Shown here: positions 22,479 to 36,294 of the stretch, in pieces
How the letters are laid out: every line of letters starts with the position of its first letter
How positions within the stretch are numbered: position 1 is the first letter of the stretch
DNA from: Pholis gunnellus
Lineage: Eukaryota > Chordata > Actinopteri > Perciformes > Pholidae
Assembly (NCBI GenBank): GCA_910591455.2
Contig: OU342809.1
Coordinates: forward strand, 16,416,059-16,480,058
Length of the DNA: 64,000 bases
Direction: 5' to 3'
Notes under the pieces: model-generated
Seen by the model: only the letters and a program-made list of their open reading frames with translations
Told to the model about the DNA's origin: nothing
Databases searched by the model: none
Position numbers and translations under genes: made by a program

Positions 22479-22489
22479 TCATAATTCAT
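22429..22489 (-). promoter_or_regulatory. Two short upstream reading frames overlapping the lrrc4c start
   Basis: The ATG at 22489 opens five codons and stops at TAA 22474-22472, just inside the main coding sequence. The ATG at 22482 opens 17 codons and stops at TAG 22431-22429. With the annotated start at 22478 this puts three ATGs within 12 bases, and a fourth, in frame, at 22466 (Met5). The main ATG has the weaker context. This arrangement could lower initiation at codon 1 or shift it to Met5. The reading frames are seen; the regulatory role is inferred. Confidence 0.5.
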
Positions 22490-22529
22490 TGACTGGTTTT
22501 GCACTCTTTGGAATGAGGATTTGGGCTCG
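22479..22529 (-). other. lrrc4c: lrrc4c 5' untranslated part of the coding exon, with splice acceptor
   Basis: Reading the minus strand, a pyrimidine-rich stretch ends in ATTTCATTACAG, with the AG at 22531-22530, so the exon begins at 22529, 51 bases before the start codon. This matches the family pattern of an intact coding exon preceded by untranslated exons. The short leader holds two extra ATGs, at 22489 and 22482, both out of frame with the main start at 22478. The acceptor is inferred from consensus, not from a transcript. Confidence 0.75.
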
Positions 22530-22692
22530 CTGTAATGAAATGAGAGACAGAAGAGATACATTAGATAATTGACCATTGTTAGGTTCTCATATGTCACTTC
22601 CAATCATTAGCACTGAAATACTCAACATAGCAAATTTGAAATCCCAGAAAGTCAAATTTGAAGGTTTGTGTATCTGTTGCAGCCACAAATAA

Positions 22693-22715
22693 TCACACAT
22701 GCACACACGCGCACG

Positions 22716-22783
<68 letters not shown>

Positions 22784-22797
22784 ACACACACACACAC
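22693..22797. repeat. (CA)n microsatellite
   Basis: About 31 uninterrupted CA units at 22720-22782, with imperfect flanks. It lies about 190 bases upstream of the lrrc4c coding-exon acceptor, so the nascent transcript carries a (UG)n run near that acceptor. Confidence 0.95.
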
Positions 22798-24622
22798 TTG
22801 CAACTGTGATAGAGTGCCTTATATTCATCTGTTTCTGGGTACACTGTCCTCCATGCACTCTCAATCTCAGTCACATAAAATAAAATCACAATGAAAATAC
22901 TGACTTCTGTGCTGCATCTCTGTGGGAGGAGGACGGGAAGGGAAGAAAACCAGCTATGACTGCTGTGTTGTGTGAGTTCTATTTGAGACTCGAGAGACAT
23001 AAATAATAAGGAAGCTTGCCACCCACCAGTCCTTCGAGTCGCGAAATCTGGGAATGTCTGATTACAACTCTCAGTTCCTCAAAGGCATGTATGTGACTGG
23101 AATGTCAAACAAGAAAATCAAAAATAGTACTGGGGAATTTGTTTGTGTAACTCTTTATGTATTACACCAGAGGAAACTGTGGAAATACAAACAATGTATG
23201 CTTTGATTAAGATTTACTGTGTGCAAGAGAGATGATGCTATGGTAAGTATGGAGTGTGACTAAATAATGGTGTTTATTTATTGATTCAGGGTATTTTATC
23301 TTCCTGTTTTGTACTTGCTAATACCAGTATTCTTCAAAGTTGCTCATGTTTTTATGGTTGCACATGATGGTTAAAAAAGGTGCCATTCATACAATATAAA
23401 TGACAGGCAGACAGCAAGGAAACTCTGCAACGGGTGGAAGTAAAGCTAAAAATAATACTTTCCATTGTAAAGCAAAAACTGGAATTCAAAAAACATAGTA
23501 TGTATGTACATAGAATGATGGTGATACAATGTATAAAGACATAAAGTAGTCTTTATCATTCATGAATCATTACTAATCAAACATCACACCATGGAGTAGT
23601 TATACATTATTGAGATGGTGCTATTGATTGAATTAAAATCCCAGCAGATACCTTTTTTGGCTTTGCGTAGAGAAAACCAAAAATAGTTGGTTTCTAGAGC
23701 ACATTTGTAGAGATGGTTCAAGTATTAGATATCAAACTCTAGCCCTACTAGAAATCCATTAAGCGATAGCTTGTTACACTACTAACATGCTAATTATATG
23801 ACCTTCAGTGTTCAGGTATGACAGCCCTGTGTGACTTTATAAACAGACTTAACAGTATAGAATATTTACAGTGAATGCTGCGATGGGCATGCCAACTGAA
23901 GATCATCACTACAGTGCATTAGCTGTCACAACAACGTTGTGCTGGTCGTAAAGCTGACAAAATTCATTCCCGACATTATTTCTCGTCATTGCCATAGAAA
24001 GATTGATTTTGTTTGCTCTACTAAGTGAAAAACAGGGAAACACGGGTCGGAAGTGACTCACAGAGTCAACGCAGATAAAGAGAAACATTTATAGCGCCTC
24101 TAATCTACCTGACCTGAATGCTTTTAAGTGTGGGAGGAAACTGGAGCACGTTCAGAAAATCAATGTGAACATGAAAAAAAAATGTAAACTTTATACCTGC
24201 AGTGAAAGGAAAGGAATGTGTTTGTGAGCTACAAATAGCACCAGTAAATCAGTTTGACTGTCAGACAAATACGTTTTAATCTAGAAACAAAGTAATCATA
24301 TGAGTTCTAAGAGACAAGGGTTCTTCTGATATGTATTTGATGAATAAAGTAAAACAGCTGTCATATTTGAATGAGGTAATACAAATAAACATTGTTATTC
24401 ATTGTCTCTGAGTTAACTATCACAACACTGTAGGTTTATAACACATAATAACAAAATCATAAAATTCAAAAATGGTGTATGACATTTTAAAAAGGATAAT
24501 TTCTGCTCTAAATAGAACAGAATACTTTTTCAGTGTTGATCTTTAACATTCTGCAAATCATGACATCCGTGAACATGAGACAGCTCAAAGGTGAATTGAA
24601 AACATTAAGGGACTGTAAAGCG

Positions 24623-24647
24623 GACACACACACACACACACACACCT

Positions 24648-24674
<27 letters not shown>
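24623..24674. repeat. (CA)n microsatellite
   Basis: CA repeat with one CCTA interruption near the middle. Confidence 0.95.
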
Positions 24675-24678
<4 letters not shown>

Positions 24679-26399
24679 GTGTAACAGTATTAGCATGACA
24701 GCTGATTTCTGAACAGAATTAAACAAATCAAATACATGAGCTGTTGTGGGATCACAGTATGCTTCTGCTTCTATACAGTATGTTCAACACAGCCTAATCT
24801 GCAACAGACGGCTCTTCACTTAAGAATGAGCAGGCTATTACTGTAACTACTGATTAATTGCTTGATTACTGACTCCATTTATTCTTCAATTACAAAATTT
24901 GAATTTCAAGTAGCAAAAGCCTGAGGGTGGAGAAAGAATGTGTTTCCATGCAGGGGTCCAGGCAAATTTGACGGGGATCAGACACCAGACTGATAATCAC
25001 ATTTCTTCATCGCATTTTTTATTTGTTAGGAATGAAAGCCTTGCACTACACAATTGACTGTGGTACAATCCAGGGTACAGTTGCTTCCATCCTCTACTGA
25101 CCCTCTCAGAAGTGAATTATAATAAAAGTGAAAACACTTATTATTCTGACCAGTACAATGCTTTTTCATGGTGAGATTCCATCATTATTATGACCAACTA
25201 CAAAACTCGATACACAGTTTGGATTTGTGAATAACTGTCCCTCAGAAAAGGAATCCCTGTATCTCATCCCACTATTTACTCAAAAAGAGAAACAATCCAA
25301 TGATGCAATCCAAATTATGGCAGCAGAATAGATGAAGTTGATTTACAAAGCAAAACAATGCATCCTCACACTGACAATGAAAGCAACACAATTGGATTGA
25401 TATAGCACAGTGAAGGAATTAGATTAAAAGAGATAAGGAAAATGAGATTAATAAAAGAATGCATTTTTGTCCTAACAGATTATGAACAGCCAAAAGTCTC
25501 TTTGTCTGGTAGAGAACACAAAAGCATGACCCAGATTAGCAAAACTGCAGACAATTGAAGAGCAAGATCTGCAACATTTCTGAATTAATTTCTGGTTTAT
25601 GAAACGGAAACAATTCACACTGAATCCAACTATACAAATAAACTCTGTATGCGTCTATACTGCACCATAGATGACAAACAAGGATTACATCTTAAACATG
25701 TCTTCTCAAAAGGTGCAATCATGTAAATTCACATGATTCACATTCTATTACAGTAATCAGGACAATCTTTTAGCTACCATTCACATTACATAATGAAACA
25801 TTAGTACTTGACTAGCAACGATTAGCTTCAATTTAGCAACCCAGATGAAACCGAGAATACTCCTGTTTAGAGTACTCTATTTTCAGTCTCAGCTGTTAAT
25901 TGATGCTTAGCTAACGCTAGCTCTGTAGTGCACATCTACGTTTTTTTTGTGGGTGAAGGTCTGGGTGCTGTGGAATATAAAGTTAGTGATTGGTAGGGGT
26001 ATTCCTGTTGACTATCTAAAAGCAAGTAGCTGCAGTCATAAATCACATACAACGGCTTGTGTTGCATTGACTGGCACCATTGTCTGTTCCCCTCTAGAAA
26101 GGACACTGACAGGAGGCCGATGTAGCTATTATAGTAGAAGAAAAAGGTATGGGCGGCGTGCTAGTATTTATACTAACTCTAGTAAAGCGAACACACCCGC
26201 AACAAAGCTGGGATCATTTCATTGGTCAGCATTGGTTTTGACATGGTTATCGCACAAACAAATCCAACAGCAAAGGAGAAATCAGAGAACAGATGTTTCA
26301 CGAACACACGAAAGCAGCCTGAGTGTGAGGAGAAGAGCTGAAGCTGGAACGCAGTAGATCTGTGCAATCATCAGCAACCAGCTCTTCACTCCTTTTCCC

Positions 26400-27110
26400 A
26401 AAAACTGTTATCAAGCATGGCAAGTTTGGGACAGATTTGAGCAAGTCCAGTTTGTTGTTTAATGGCGAATCACATAAAATGGCCGCTACGCCATTCCATC
26501 AAACGTAAAGCTCTGAGCAACTTTTAATGACAAAGGTCTTTAGATTGTACTGAGTAAATTTGAAGTGGATCTGACAAAGTCCCAAGGAAGAGTTCGTTAA
26601 AATATAGCGACTAGAAATCAAGGGGAAATTAACACAAAAATCAAAATGGCCGACTTCCTGTTAATTTTAGAGCATGGTCCCAGACACTTTTTTAAAGTCT
26701 TTATGTGATACATGTTCCTACCAAATTCCTATACCATGTAGGTCAAATGTAGCGCTGGGGCTGCGTTGTTGAATATTTGTAGGGGGCGCTATCAAACCAA
26801 TTTGAAACGGTCAAGCCAAAAGAAATGAAAGTTATCAGTTATTAGTATTGAAAAACAAAGCCATGCCTTATTAAGTTCATTGGTCCATATCTTCTAAACA
26901 AAATGAGGTATCAAAAAGCTTTTGATAATATTTTATGATAAAGATCTAGGGGTGGGGGGAAAAAATCGATACAGCATAAATTCAATAGCAATAAGACCCG
27001 GCGTGCAGGAGGAATTTTACAAAAATGTGTTTTTCACAAAATTCAAAATGTCGTAAAGTTTTGGAAGGCCGAGCTTAGGGGTCCAAGAGGCTTTTTTGTA
27101 GACCTCATTC
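26400..27110. repeat. Degenerate dispersed repeat
   Basis: Contains AAAATGGCCGACTTCCTGTT (26644-26663) and GTAGGGGGCGCTATC, motifs I recall as recurring in many teleost genomes, plus a second diverged block near 27040. No frame or terminal repeat recognised. Limits are approximate. Confidence 0.45.
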
Positions 27111-28189
27111 TCATTTCATCATACCATTCTTTTATTTTTTCAATCAACCAGAAAAGACAGAATGAATTATTTAGTAGTGCTACAGGAAATTCTGGGGCTA
27201 AAGGCCCCTACAATAGGCCTAGTGATGCCACTCCCGGGCATTAAGCACAGAGATTTTTCTGCTGCTCTCTTTCAGTGGTCAACAAACACATTTCCTATCT
27301 TCAGTCTTTACAGACACATTCATGGTTTCATTTGAAAGGTAAGGACACTGTGAGGGGACTCGGCCTGAGGCTTTCTACACTCACCCAATGCTTGAGAGCC
27401 CACTGATTATGAACTTTAAGAGAGGAGTGACGGACAAAAGATTTGGCTTTAACACTGCATGACATAGAGACTGTAGAGTGAGAGATGTGTGTGACGGAGA
27501 AAGGTTGAGAGAGAGAGAGAGAGAGAGAGATTAATGAGATATTAATCGAATTAGGTCACTTCTTGATAATGCCAGCAATCTTGCAGCAGCTCCAAATATA
27601 AACCAGAATCCTTTATGGATTCCAGTGTAGGAGGAATACCCTCCACGTGCATGTAAGCCTTGTCCTCTTTTCCTTCTCTCTAGCCTCGCAGCATAAAGAT
27701 GCAGAACATACTGTGACTAGTGCAATGAATGGATTGGATGAATCATATGGGGATGTTTTTGTGCACAGTCATATTTTAAATACAGTGTTTTGTTACTGAT
27801 TATCTTAAGCAGTGTTATAATTTCACTAGGGTAAAAGCAGGACACAACATCCTCCCCTTGAGCCACTGTGAGGGACTGCTGTGTATCTCGTGAAAGAGTT
27901 GTGTTAATATTTGAATAGCTGAAAACAGTGTGTCCCTCAGTATAAATCAACCACTTTCTATTTTTGTAATTAAATATATTTTTATGAAATTATTGTTTTG
28001 TCTTCTAGATGACATTTTTTCCACCTTCTTTTCTGATTGGAAGTATCATCACGATTAGGAAATAGATCACATACATTTCACTGATTGTTTGTCTTCACGA
28101 ACAGTTAAATTGGTAAGAAAAATTGCTTCTATGAGGCTATTCAAATAATGTTGTATTTCTCTTGTATTTAGTTTTCAGTATTCATGATA

Positions 28190-28256
28190 GCCATCTCTTT
28201 TGTTTATTTATTTATTCATCTCTTTTGTTTATTTATTTATATATTTATTTATTGTC
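28190..28256. repeat. TTTA-rich tract with tandem duplication
   Basis: The unit ATCTCTTTTGTTTATTTATT occurs twice in tandem within a TTTA-rich run. Confidence 0.75.
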
Positions 28257-29253
28257 TGTCATTCATTTATTTGTCTAAAATACTTCATAAAACATACATT
28301 TAAATGAATATGAACCACGGATTAAATACACAATTTAACCGTCATAGTGTGAAAGAAAATTGTACTGCGGATCATTATCGGTCTGTATTCGATTGAAATA
28401 TCGAGAGATCATTAATGCTTTCTCGTAGCCAAGCCCAACTAATGCTACATTGTGAACACAAATCTCTGTTGAAATCAGAAGGAGGAAAGGCAGTAACGTT
28501 GGCAGCAGCAGAGCTAACAGCTAATGTACAGAGTTAATGTATTGAGTTACATTATGATGCCTCCACGCTCTACTCAGGTGTTCAAATATAATCTTGTAAA
28601 ATGTAGCTTTTGGCGAGAAATTTTAATAAATAAGATTGTTTAAAGGAGATGTTTTCACAGCATTATGAAATATTAGAGAGGGAGTAGCTATGACCCATTT
28701 AACATCCCAACACTAGCTCTAAGCAGTTTATAATATACACAATCATTTATTTCCTAATCATTTGAATTATGGGTTGTTACGCAAATTACCATTTTAGATT
28801 ACTACAACAAAGTAAAATGATGACATCAAAAATGTTGTGATGGTTTACATTGACTTCAGAGTGGTTAAAATGATTTATTGGGACAGTGGAGATCAAAAGT
28901 AATTTGGAGCCTCGTATACCAGCTGCTATAACAAAACAAAAACAATCTGTATCAGTCGATATGGTTCATCAACAATCGAATGTAGGTATCAGCGGCAAAA
29001 AAAACGTGATCCGCATGTCTATGACTTACATTTGATCCCCCCTTGTTTTTGCTGATCCAATCCATGACTCAAAACAATGATCCAATCGGAATCGAGCGTT
29101 TTGTGACCTGTAGCATCCCTGATACTGACCCGTTGTAAGCTACATGCAATTTATTTCGAATTACCTCTAACATAGCTAATGATTTCTTTAGGTGTATTTC
29201 AGTAATTTATACACAAGCCTTTCTCACAAAAAGCATATGTTAAGCTCTTTTCA

Positions 29254-29299
29254 AACACACACACACACACACACACACCCCTACACACACACACACACG
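29254..29299. repeat. (CA)n microsatellite
   Basis: CA repeat interrupted by CCCCTA. Confidence 0.93.
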
Positions 29300-32200
29300 C
29301 TCACAATTAATATTGAATTAACGGGTTTCATCTGCAGATAACCTTTTGATCTCATTCACAGAGCACCAACCACTTACATGAATAACATCAACGAACTATC
29401 TTAGCAGGCTGTATATTATCTGTAGATGAAACATAATTTGCATTTATTAGTCAGACTACTGCAACAGTTATTTTGGTCAGCTCTGAGTGTGTTTTCCAAC
29501 AAATCACTGCATGAAGCTGCACTATGGCGTTATGATTTGATATTGGCATTACGCTGTGAGAGGGTCACATAAGAGAAATACTTGTGTTTTCTTTGCATGT
29601 CTCTTTATTTTATGCTAGTATACAGTATAATATAGATGTGTGTGTGTGTGTGTATATAGTAAAGCTACAGAAAATGTCATATTTATAAATGTTTCCATAT
29701 TTTCATTTAAGTTCAATTTTTGATACGAAAAATAATTGAATTTCAAAATGTAATAATATCAATATTTTAATATTTTAGAGACATTCATGATTATTGTCTT
29801 CTGCATGCACCAACCAGTGTAAAACTGAGATGTATCATCTGGCAAATTTGAGAAGTTGTTCTGTTTTTCTCGATTTTTGCACTGTCCACTTTGTATTATT
29901 ATACATTATACATTATTATAGTGTCTGACTATTAATAGAGCTTCACAGTTGAATCAATGAAAATACTTATTATAGACACGTCCAGTTTAACAGAGTTGCA
30001 AAAGCTAACTAACATGTTTTCAGTGTCATTATTTGCATCACTTTAAAACTCAATCATCATTATTGCATTCCATCACATACATACATTACATGTGAATCTA
30101 TTTCATACACTGTACATTGCACAGTTTTATCCATGTAAGTACAATACGTATTGTGTATGCAAATGGTCACTCTGACATCTCATAATGTGTGGTTGTGTAT
30201 AAATTGTGGACAACTGTACCCTTCTTTTCCACAGTTCAAGATACAGATCAATCCACTGATAATGAGGCAGTGTTCAGGATTTAAAAAAATAAAGATGGTC
30301 ATACTGTAGCTCTTTCTCCGTGTCTTTTGTTTTAATCAGCCAAGTGAAACAGACAAGCCAAGTACTTTGAATTGGAGCTAACTAGCCAAGTGAGACGAAC
30401 TGACAGCTGTTCCCCTGCCCACAGCCTGACATGCTTCCACTCACAGCTTGTCTGTCTCCTCTATAACAAGATGGTGAAATGAATTTGATCTAACAAACAC
30501 AGATTTAATCATCAATCCATGCATGAAAATCTATTAGGGAGTTACTGTACAAATGAAGCAGCCGCCATTTAGAAGTTTCAATTATACTCACACTTATCAA
30601 CAATTCTAATCCCATGTATGTGTGTGAATTTTCTCCTGTTTCTTGAAGAACTCCTTGGTCCTCCAATAACATGAATCCAGTCCACTCATTGTGTATATTG
30701 TAATGCACCTCTGGGACTCTGTGCTCTAGGTGCTTTGTTTCCTGTAATCTCAATTCACAGTTAAGTGTGACCATTGAAGAAGCAGAACAGGTTTTTTCCA
30801 GCTCTTTAACATCAGCACAAAGTGCTATTTGGAGTTGTAGAGAAATGAGCGACTGTAACTTCAGCTACAAGTAAGCATATTGTTACATTGTGGCAAGCTA
30901 ACACTATCACCTCAGTCTCCAATGGTCCCAATGGTCTCCAGTCAGAATTAAACTGGGAAGGTTGTAGTTATATGGCGTGTGTTTTAACTACATGGCAACT
31001 GGATGCCTCCAAGCAGTCTTTCTTTTAATTGTCACTGTACTCAGACAATAAGCTAATTTCCTACATACTGCGGTGTTTAGCCAACTGTTTGTCGGACTGT
31101 TAATTTAAAAACCTTAATTAACTTATTTGGTTCTCAAGGGTTGAAAAGACAAATCCACAAATCATTTGGAGACCAATGGGAGGAGGGATCCATTTGATCA
31201 TCACTCAATAACACAGCTATAGTACAGCAGTTCTGAACCTGAAAACATTTCTGGGATACAGTGCAACCGTCAGAAATACTGAGCCCCATTACTAGCAGAG
31301 AGAAGGGTCACATACAGGAGGAAGGGCAGAATTTTGCTTCCCCTAGGAATATTGATATAACCTTAATGGAACTTTATTTGTATTTCTGTGTTTGTCATTT
31401 ACCCCGTAAAAAATGGAAAAAAACTATTTCGCAAGTTTTGACAGTCAGGACAGGAAAGCTACAGTTGAAGGTTGCACGCAGCTTGAAGGGAACCATTCAA
31501 TTAATTAAATATCCTCATTTTAAGATATAAAAAAATATTCTCCTTGGAATAGTAACTTCTGTCTGATGTATTTTTCTACCACGATAAAGCCACAATAAAA
31601 TATCTTCTCTTTCAATGGAAATTGTAGAATCTATGAATACACCAGTATTGTTCATTTCCACAGTTTATCAACTTCAGGTTTCTTCAAGTTTCCACAGTAA
31701 ACTTGTGTAAGTTGCATTTCGGACCACAGTTTGCTTGAAACTTGCCGTAGGTTAAGTTTTGATGGTGAGTCTTTTGTCACCTCATAATAAAAAGTGTTAC
31801 CTGTCAGTTTGTTTCTATTCAAGTTTCACTGGTGCTTCTTTATGCGAACATAAAGTATCGCGTTGTTTTCAATGACACATGTCTCTATTCTTGAATGAGG
31901 CCATTGTTGTGATGATGCTTTACTTGTGAGTCAATGTTCCAGTATCTGCTATCCAGAGTGGTGTGTCACCAGAGCGTGACGGGGACGGTGTATCATTGCT
32001 GCAGGGCATCACACTTGTTATTCAGGTGTGGGCCACTTCTATACAGAGCAAGTGGCCTCCCCCTCAGTCATAGGATGGCCCCCAGAGTGACACTTTTTCC
32101 TGATAAATGAGCCGCAGTAATCTCAATTGGCCTCTTCGGACAGAAGTGCCTGACCAGGAGCTTGTTTAGCATACAACGACACAAACACATGTACAGCTAC

Positions 32201-35200
32201 ATGAGCAGGTATACACACACACACACACCTACGTATGGATATGCACAAGTTAACATAGGGAAATGCAAATATGCATACAGTATAGCTACAGATCAGAAGT
32301 ATTATTAGAAACAGTCATGGTGATTACTATGGTTTCCAATAAAAACTATCTTAAGCCTATTTAGTCCTTTCTGCACAGTATTTTGCTAAATGTTATTCCT
32401 GAAGAAAAACAGGAATTGTACCAACTGCACAGACCCTTTCAACATAAGGTGTTTATCTACGTGCGTCAGTGGTGTATGCTAGCATGTGAAAATCCTTACA
32501 AGCTGTGTACATGAGAGCCTTTTTGTTTCACAGTGAGCAGTCTGTTGGCGGTGGGGGTTTATGGGTGACAATAGGTATTGATGAAATCCTTCTTCACCCT
32601 GTGAGCATTTCAGAGAGGCTGTGGGCAGAAAATGGCTGTTACTCTTCAAGGACGCGGGATAAGGGAGTCTGTCTGTAATACTGCTGTCGCTCAGGTGTCC
32701 GGATAAGGTCAGGGTTAGCACGAATCACTTTGAGTCTGATCAAGCCGAGCAGAGGTCATTCTGAGGCTGCGAACCCGGACATCCAGGCAGCGCAGTCTCC
32801 CTGTGATTGAGTTTAGGGCTTGAGAGGACATGTGAGATAAGAGGGAGAGTGTGAGCACACTGATGATATCTACAAACTAGAAGCAAAACCGGAGGCTATG
32901 GTGTCAGAAAATATAATAACATTAAGGGTCTGTTGAGATTAAATGTATGATTTAATTCATTGGGACTCAAGTTTCATTATTGTACACTTATAATTCTTTT
33001 GGAGCACTTCCCCTCTGTTCTCCTTCTGTGAACATATGATTTTAACATCTGCTCAGCGTGGATATGTTTCAGGACATGTGCTTGTAATGTCGATTTGATT
33101 ATTGTGTCAGTATACCTGTAAGTTGGACTGAAGGTCAGCTGCTAAGAGAATGTTGGCTTATTGACAGTAAGAAAGTTATAATACAGTGTGGTTACAATAG
33201 CAATGAGAGTGGGGGGACCTCTTGTGGTTTGGAAACACGTCATTACAACAAATAATTATTTGCAACCAATAGATCTCCATTGTCTTGATGTATCTCTATA
33301 AATGGATGCTTGAGGGGGTAAATTATTATCTATTTATTATTTAATGATTTAAGTAAAAGAGATTTAGCTTTGAGATACATGTGTGATTCTTTGTGGGTGT
33401 GCGTATGTAACTAAAACTGCCAATTAAAAGATTGCGTGCCTAATAAGGGTTTAGGAAGTTTTACTTCGTACAGGGAATTTGTAAACAACCCTTGTTTGGT
33501 TCACAACACCATCTTATTCATTAGATACACGAAGAAAGAGCAGAAACCTTCCAGCTTCTCAGGTCTGAATGCTGGATGGAGGACAACGCTGCTGCTAAAA
33601 TGTTTCAACATAAAACATAAAACTTGGACTTAACAGGATAAAAGAAGAAAGGAAATCTAGAAATCTCACCAGTCATACTACTGCATATTTGTAGGACCAC
33701 TACATACTACTTATATTTTTATTAAATCAACTTTATATTTTCATATATTATGCCGCAAAAAAACGTACTAATATTTAACAGTATATTAATGAAATCATAA
33801 GCTAATTAAATAGACAAGCGTACTCGTTATTTTATAGCAGGCCTGGTTTGTCAACCTGCTCTCTTTACAACAATCTGCTTGATATTCACAAACACACACG
33901 AAGCTCACGACCACATTTCAAAGGCAAATTCACAGAATGAATGAGGGAGAAAAGGGAGAGTGACGCTGAATTTACTTAACGACTTTATGCATTTCAGCAG
34001 TTGTAAAGAAGTATATATTTCATTAAAAAAACTATCCGGTTATTGTATGATGCCAGTAAATCTCAGACTCACACAAACACAGAGGTATTCTGTGGGGAGG
34101 CGCATTACAAAATGACAATTGTGAGAGTCCTGTGATAAAGTAGGACTAATTATGATGTTTTTTACTTAAAAGCACATCACCACATCTCAATACACATGTT
34201 TGGAAACATGTGTCATGATGTTTTTAACGTGTTGCCAAAGGAAAAGGTGACATTTCAGAGGAAATAGGAAACATATGAATTGATTCTATTGCACCAATTA
34301 CATATTTCCATGAAGAAGCACAATGTCCCGCCCCACTGGGACAGATTCAAAGGATGAATACAATACAATAAAATAAGCAGTAAATGAAAGGGGGTTTGAA
34401 GCAAGTGAATCACAAAAGCCACTACTCATGGGAGTCATTTCAAATAAGATGGATGCAATTAAGCCTTTAATTAATTGTATTCAATTAATTGCATATCACT
34501 CTTAAATTTACAAAGTATGACTCAACTAACAGACTCTGAAAGATGCCAGATAGTCAGTGCATGATTTGCTTCTGCATCGGCTGTAAAAAAGGATTTACTG
34601 TGGCAGAAATAATAAACGCAGAAATTATGACAACATATGGCCAACACAGACAAACAGCATCATCAGCCTAGAGGAACAGTTGCAAGTAAAAGCTGCCAGA
34701 CACTGTGACAGTAGCTCACACCAAAAGTAGAACAGACGTGTAGTGGAAGTAACATGCATGAGTTGCAGCAGGGTTGTTCACACCAGAGGCGTATTTCTGT
34801 GTGCTGTCCAAAAGCACCTCTTTGTGAACAAAACAACAATAAAAGAAAGAAATGGCCTGCCACAAAGGTGAAATGTCTGGTGGAAATAGAATTCTTACAG
34901 TGTGAGCAGAGGTACCAGCAGAGACACTGCTTAGAGTCATAACGTTCATCTTATTTTTCCACTTCGGTAACTTTATATCATACCTTCTTTCCATCTCATC
35001 CACAGACGTGGATAAAGCAGCCATGTGTCATTTCTCATTCAGTGCAGTGCTTAGATTGGGTAAAACCTACTATATAAGACCCACGAGTCGCTCTCTGTCC
35101 TTGTTTCTCAATCAATCATTGATAAACACTTAAACCCTTCAGTAACATGGCTCATATTCATTTGCCATTTAATATTTCAGAGACACAAATAACAGTAAAT

Positions 35201-36294
35201 GTCTTGTTTTTAAATTATGTTTTTGTCTATTGCACTGAGCATTGCCAAAACTACAGCTGGAGGTTTATGGGCTGCACCACGTGTGGTTGACAAGCTTAAA
35301 ATTATAAATAAAAATTGCAAAGCTATTACCTAACTAATTAATCAACTCAGTCATAATTCTACTAATGATTCTACCCTTAAAAACGTGACCATACACAATA
35401 CTTAGTCAGTATTCTGGCCTCGGATAAATAATAACAAGATATTATTCCGTAATAATGTCCTTATTTAAAAAATAAATATTATTCCCATAGACAATCAGCA
35501 CACTACTCAGTAGATCTACACATTATCAGTTTGTTTATGGATTGAACAAACATGTTCAATAGTGCGGACTTGCAAGATGTTGCTGACAGATGAAGAGGTG
35601 TTCCCCTCTGAAGTGAAGCCCAATCACTACATTAACAACAGTCTTCAACTTCCTAGCTGACAGTTAAAGACTCAAATATTTTGGCGGCAAGGGCTTACAT
35701 TGTAGGAATATGTTGGCATTTTGGCGTATCCCTGAATATCATTTAGCAAACATACGATGATTTAAAAGGTATATAATGTAACTTGGAACATTTTCAGCTA
35801 AAATAAACAGAGAGAAAAAGTAGAAATAGTGTGCAGCTCATTCATTTAGCCATTCATTTACTTTCCCCACTAAATCCTTTTTTTATGGCGCTGGAAGCTA
35901 ATCCCAGCACACATGGGGCAGAAGACAGAGAAACACGCTGGTGATTTATAGTTTCCAATGCAGTGAGAATTAGACACCTTTGGACTGTGCAGTGTTCCCA
36001 CACCTTAAGAAGTGTAGTTTGCTGAGGAAATAAGAGTGATTTATTTGAGCTGTAAAAGTGTTTCTTAGGGTGAGTGAATAAAAAGCCAGGTATATCCATA
36101 CCAAAGTAGTTACTTTTGCCCTCTGCAGCTCTTTTTAAAATGGCTGAATGAGATTTGATGAAAGTTATATGAATGATTTTACCTTATAACTACAGTTAAG
36201 ATTTATCAAATAAATATCTGACACCACAAACAAGTACAAAATATGTCCTGGTGATCCAGGTATTGCTTCTGGCTTTGTCTAATTCAGTTCTTAC

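Larger units (their letters stand above)
22530..36294 (-). other. lrrc4c: Probable last intron of lrrc4c (13.8 kb)
   Basis: Bounded by the donor at 36294 (CAG/GTAAGAAC on the minus strand) and the acceptor at 22530. I see no coding exon in it. Contents are AT-rich unique-looking sequence, (CA)n microsatellites near 22.7, 24.6 and 29.3 kb, a degenerate dispersed repeat at about 26.4-27.1 kb, a short (GA)n at 27.5 kb and a TTTA-rich tract at 28.2 kb. Open frames inside it are short and unlike proteins I know. Confidence 0.6.

Noticed and set aside
22587..23000. Frames over the (CA)n tract on both strands
   Set aside because: They encode only dipeptide repeats from the microsatellite.
22693..24674. 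Regular short repeats considered as a CRISPR-like array
   Set aside because: They are dinucleotide microsatellites without spacers, in a vertebrate genome.
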